Shown here: positions 62,870 through 64,000 of the stretch, piece by piece | Position numbering within the stretch: the stretch's first letter is position 1 | Layout: each line of letters begins with the position of its first letter | Assembly (NCBI GenBank): GCA_916700875.1 | Contig: CAKAKS010000072.1 | Span: 41,199,464-41,263,463, forward strand | Source of the DNA: Sebastes aleutianus | Taxonomy: Eukaryota; Chordata; Actinopteri; Perciformes; Sebastidae | Length of the DNA stretch: 64,000 bases | Direction: 5' to 3' | Notes under the pieces: model-generated | What the model saw: the letters and a program-made list of their open reading frames with translations, nothing else | Database searches by the model: none | What the model was told of the DNA's origin: nothing | Position numbers and translations under genes: made by a program

Positions 62870-64000
62870 AAAAAATCTGAAAAATGTCTGAAAAAAAAGT
62901 TTGAAAAATGTTGGAAAACAAAAGTCTAAACAATGACTGAAAAAGGTAAAAAGAAAGTCTAAACAATGTCTGAAAAAGGTAAAAAGAAAGTCTGAAAAAT
63001 GTCTGAAAAAGGTAAAAAAAAAAAAAATGTCTGAAAAAAAGTTTGAAAAAAAAGGTTTGAAAAATGTTGGAAAACAATGTCTGAAAAAAGTAAAAAAAAA
63101 AGTCTGAAAAAAGACTGAAAAAAAAGTTTCAAAAAAATGTTGGAAAAATAAAGTCTAAACAATGTCTGAAAAAGGTAAAAAAAAAAAAAAAAAAAAGTCT
63201 GAAGAAAAAGTTTGAAAAATGTTGGTAAAAAAAAGTCTGAAAAGATGTCCGTGAAAAAAAATGTCTGAAAAATGTCTGAAAAAAAAGTTTAAAAAAGACT
63301 GAAAAAAAAGTTTCAAAAAAAGTTTGAAAATGTTTGAAAAAAAAAGTCTAAACAATGTCTGAAAAAGGTAAAAAAAAAAAAAAAATAAGAATCTGAAAAA
63401 TGTCTGAAAAAAAAGTTTGAAAAAGAAAGTTTGAAAAATGTTGGAAAACAAAAGTCTAAACAATGTCTGAAAAAGGTAAAAAAAAAAAAAAAAAAGTCTA
63501 AATAATTTCTGAAAAAAAAGTTTGGAAATTTTTTTTTTGAAAAATGTTGGAAAACAATGTCTGAAAAGATGTCCGTGAAAAAAAGTCTGAAAAAAGACTG
63601 AAAAAAAAGTTTGAAAAAAGTTTGAAAATGTTGGAAAAAAAAAGTCTAAACAATGTCTGAAAAAGGTAAAAAAAAAAAAAAAAATAAGAATCTGAAAAAT
63701 GTCTGAAAAAAAAGTTTGAAAAAGAAAGTTTGAAAAATGTTGGAAAACAAAAGTCTAAACAATGTCTGAAAAAGGTAAAAAGAAAGTCTGAAAAATGTCT
63801 GAAAAAAAGTTTGAAAAAAAAGGTTTGAAAAATGTTGGAAAGAAAAGTCTAAACAATGTCTGAAAAAGGTAAAAAAAAAAAAAAAAAGTCTAAATAATTT
63901 CTGAAAAAAAAGTTTGGAATTTTTTTTTTGAAAAATGTTGGAAAACAATGTCTAAAAAAAGTAAAAAAAAAAGTCTGAAAAAAGACTGAAAAAAAAGTTT
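62870..64000 (+). repeat. A-rich tandem repeat (gtctgaaaaa/gtttgaaaaa), continues past the window
   Basis: More than 1.1 kb of units around aaaaatgtctgaaaaaagtttg with long A runs and recurring aaaatgttggaaaacaa. A higher-order copy of about 320 bases is visible (63270-63480 resembles 63590-63780). It lies in the abcc10 intron after exon 12. Confidence 0.93.

Overview
This is a window of vertebrate nuclear DNA, most probably from a percomorph-type teleost fish. The genes are split into short exons with GT-AG introns. The proteins read from them match three vertebrate families. The space between exons is packed with fish-style DNA-transposon fragments, MITEs (short non-autonomous elements) and very long micro- and minisatellites. 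The species cannot be named from the sequence alone. There is no operon, CRISPR array or intact tRNA/rRNA gene.

Three genes lie head to tail on the + strand. (1) 1-16005: the 3' part of socs7 (suppressor of cytokine signalling 7). Seven coding exons end at the stop codon at 13248-13250, and a 3'UTR appears to be split by one intron. The long 5' exon is upstream of the window. (2) 19550-35380: the whole of sp2, a zinc-finger transcription factor. It has a CCAAT/GC-box promoter, a first exon with only 7 coding bases, eight coding exons in all, and a predicted protein of 609 residues. (3) 46069-64000: the first twelve coding exons (about 1012 residues) of abcc10 (MRP7), a full ABC transporter of the ABCC family. 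It runs off the right edge before the second transmembrane domain is complete. All splice phases join cleanly and I saw no frameshift or premature stop, so all three look functional. They act in separate processes: an E3-ligase substrate receptor, a promoter-binding factor and a membrane exporter. Nothing here suggests a shared pathway. In human, SOCS7 and SP2 both lie on the long arm of chromosome 17 and ABCC10 on 6p.

The unusual content is in the non-coding DNA. Tandem repeats repeatedly sit on or against splice sites. A 29/31-bp minisatellite copies the socs7 5' splice site about 20 times. A 1.1-kb pyrimidine tract without a single AG precedes one socs7 acceptor, and a second 0.5-kb AG-free tract lies before sp2 exon 3. 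A 19-bp repeat makes four decoy acceptors before sp2 exon 6. A bare (TG)16 forms the polypyrimidine region of another socs7 acceptor.

Among mobile elements, the most striking is a 632-bp hAT-type element with a perfect 8-bp target duplication that carries about 440 bp resembling antisense 28S rRNA (sp2 intron 3). Next is a 1.2-kb foldback element whose two arms are inverted 30-bp minisatellites (40.2-41.4 kb). There are also two nearly identical 537-bp internally deleted Tc1-like elements, a TTAA-flanked MITE pair, a nested transposon in sp2 intron 1, and a degraded LINE-1-like reverse transcriptase fragment. I found no new multi-gene system. The candidates for novelty are these repeat/splice-site and repeat/transposon structures.
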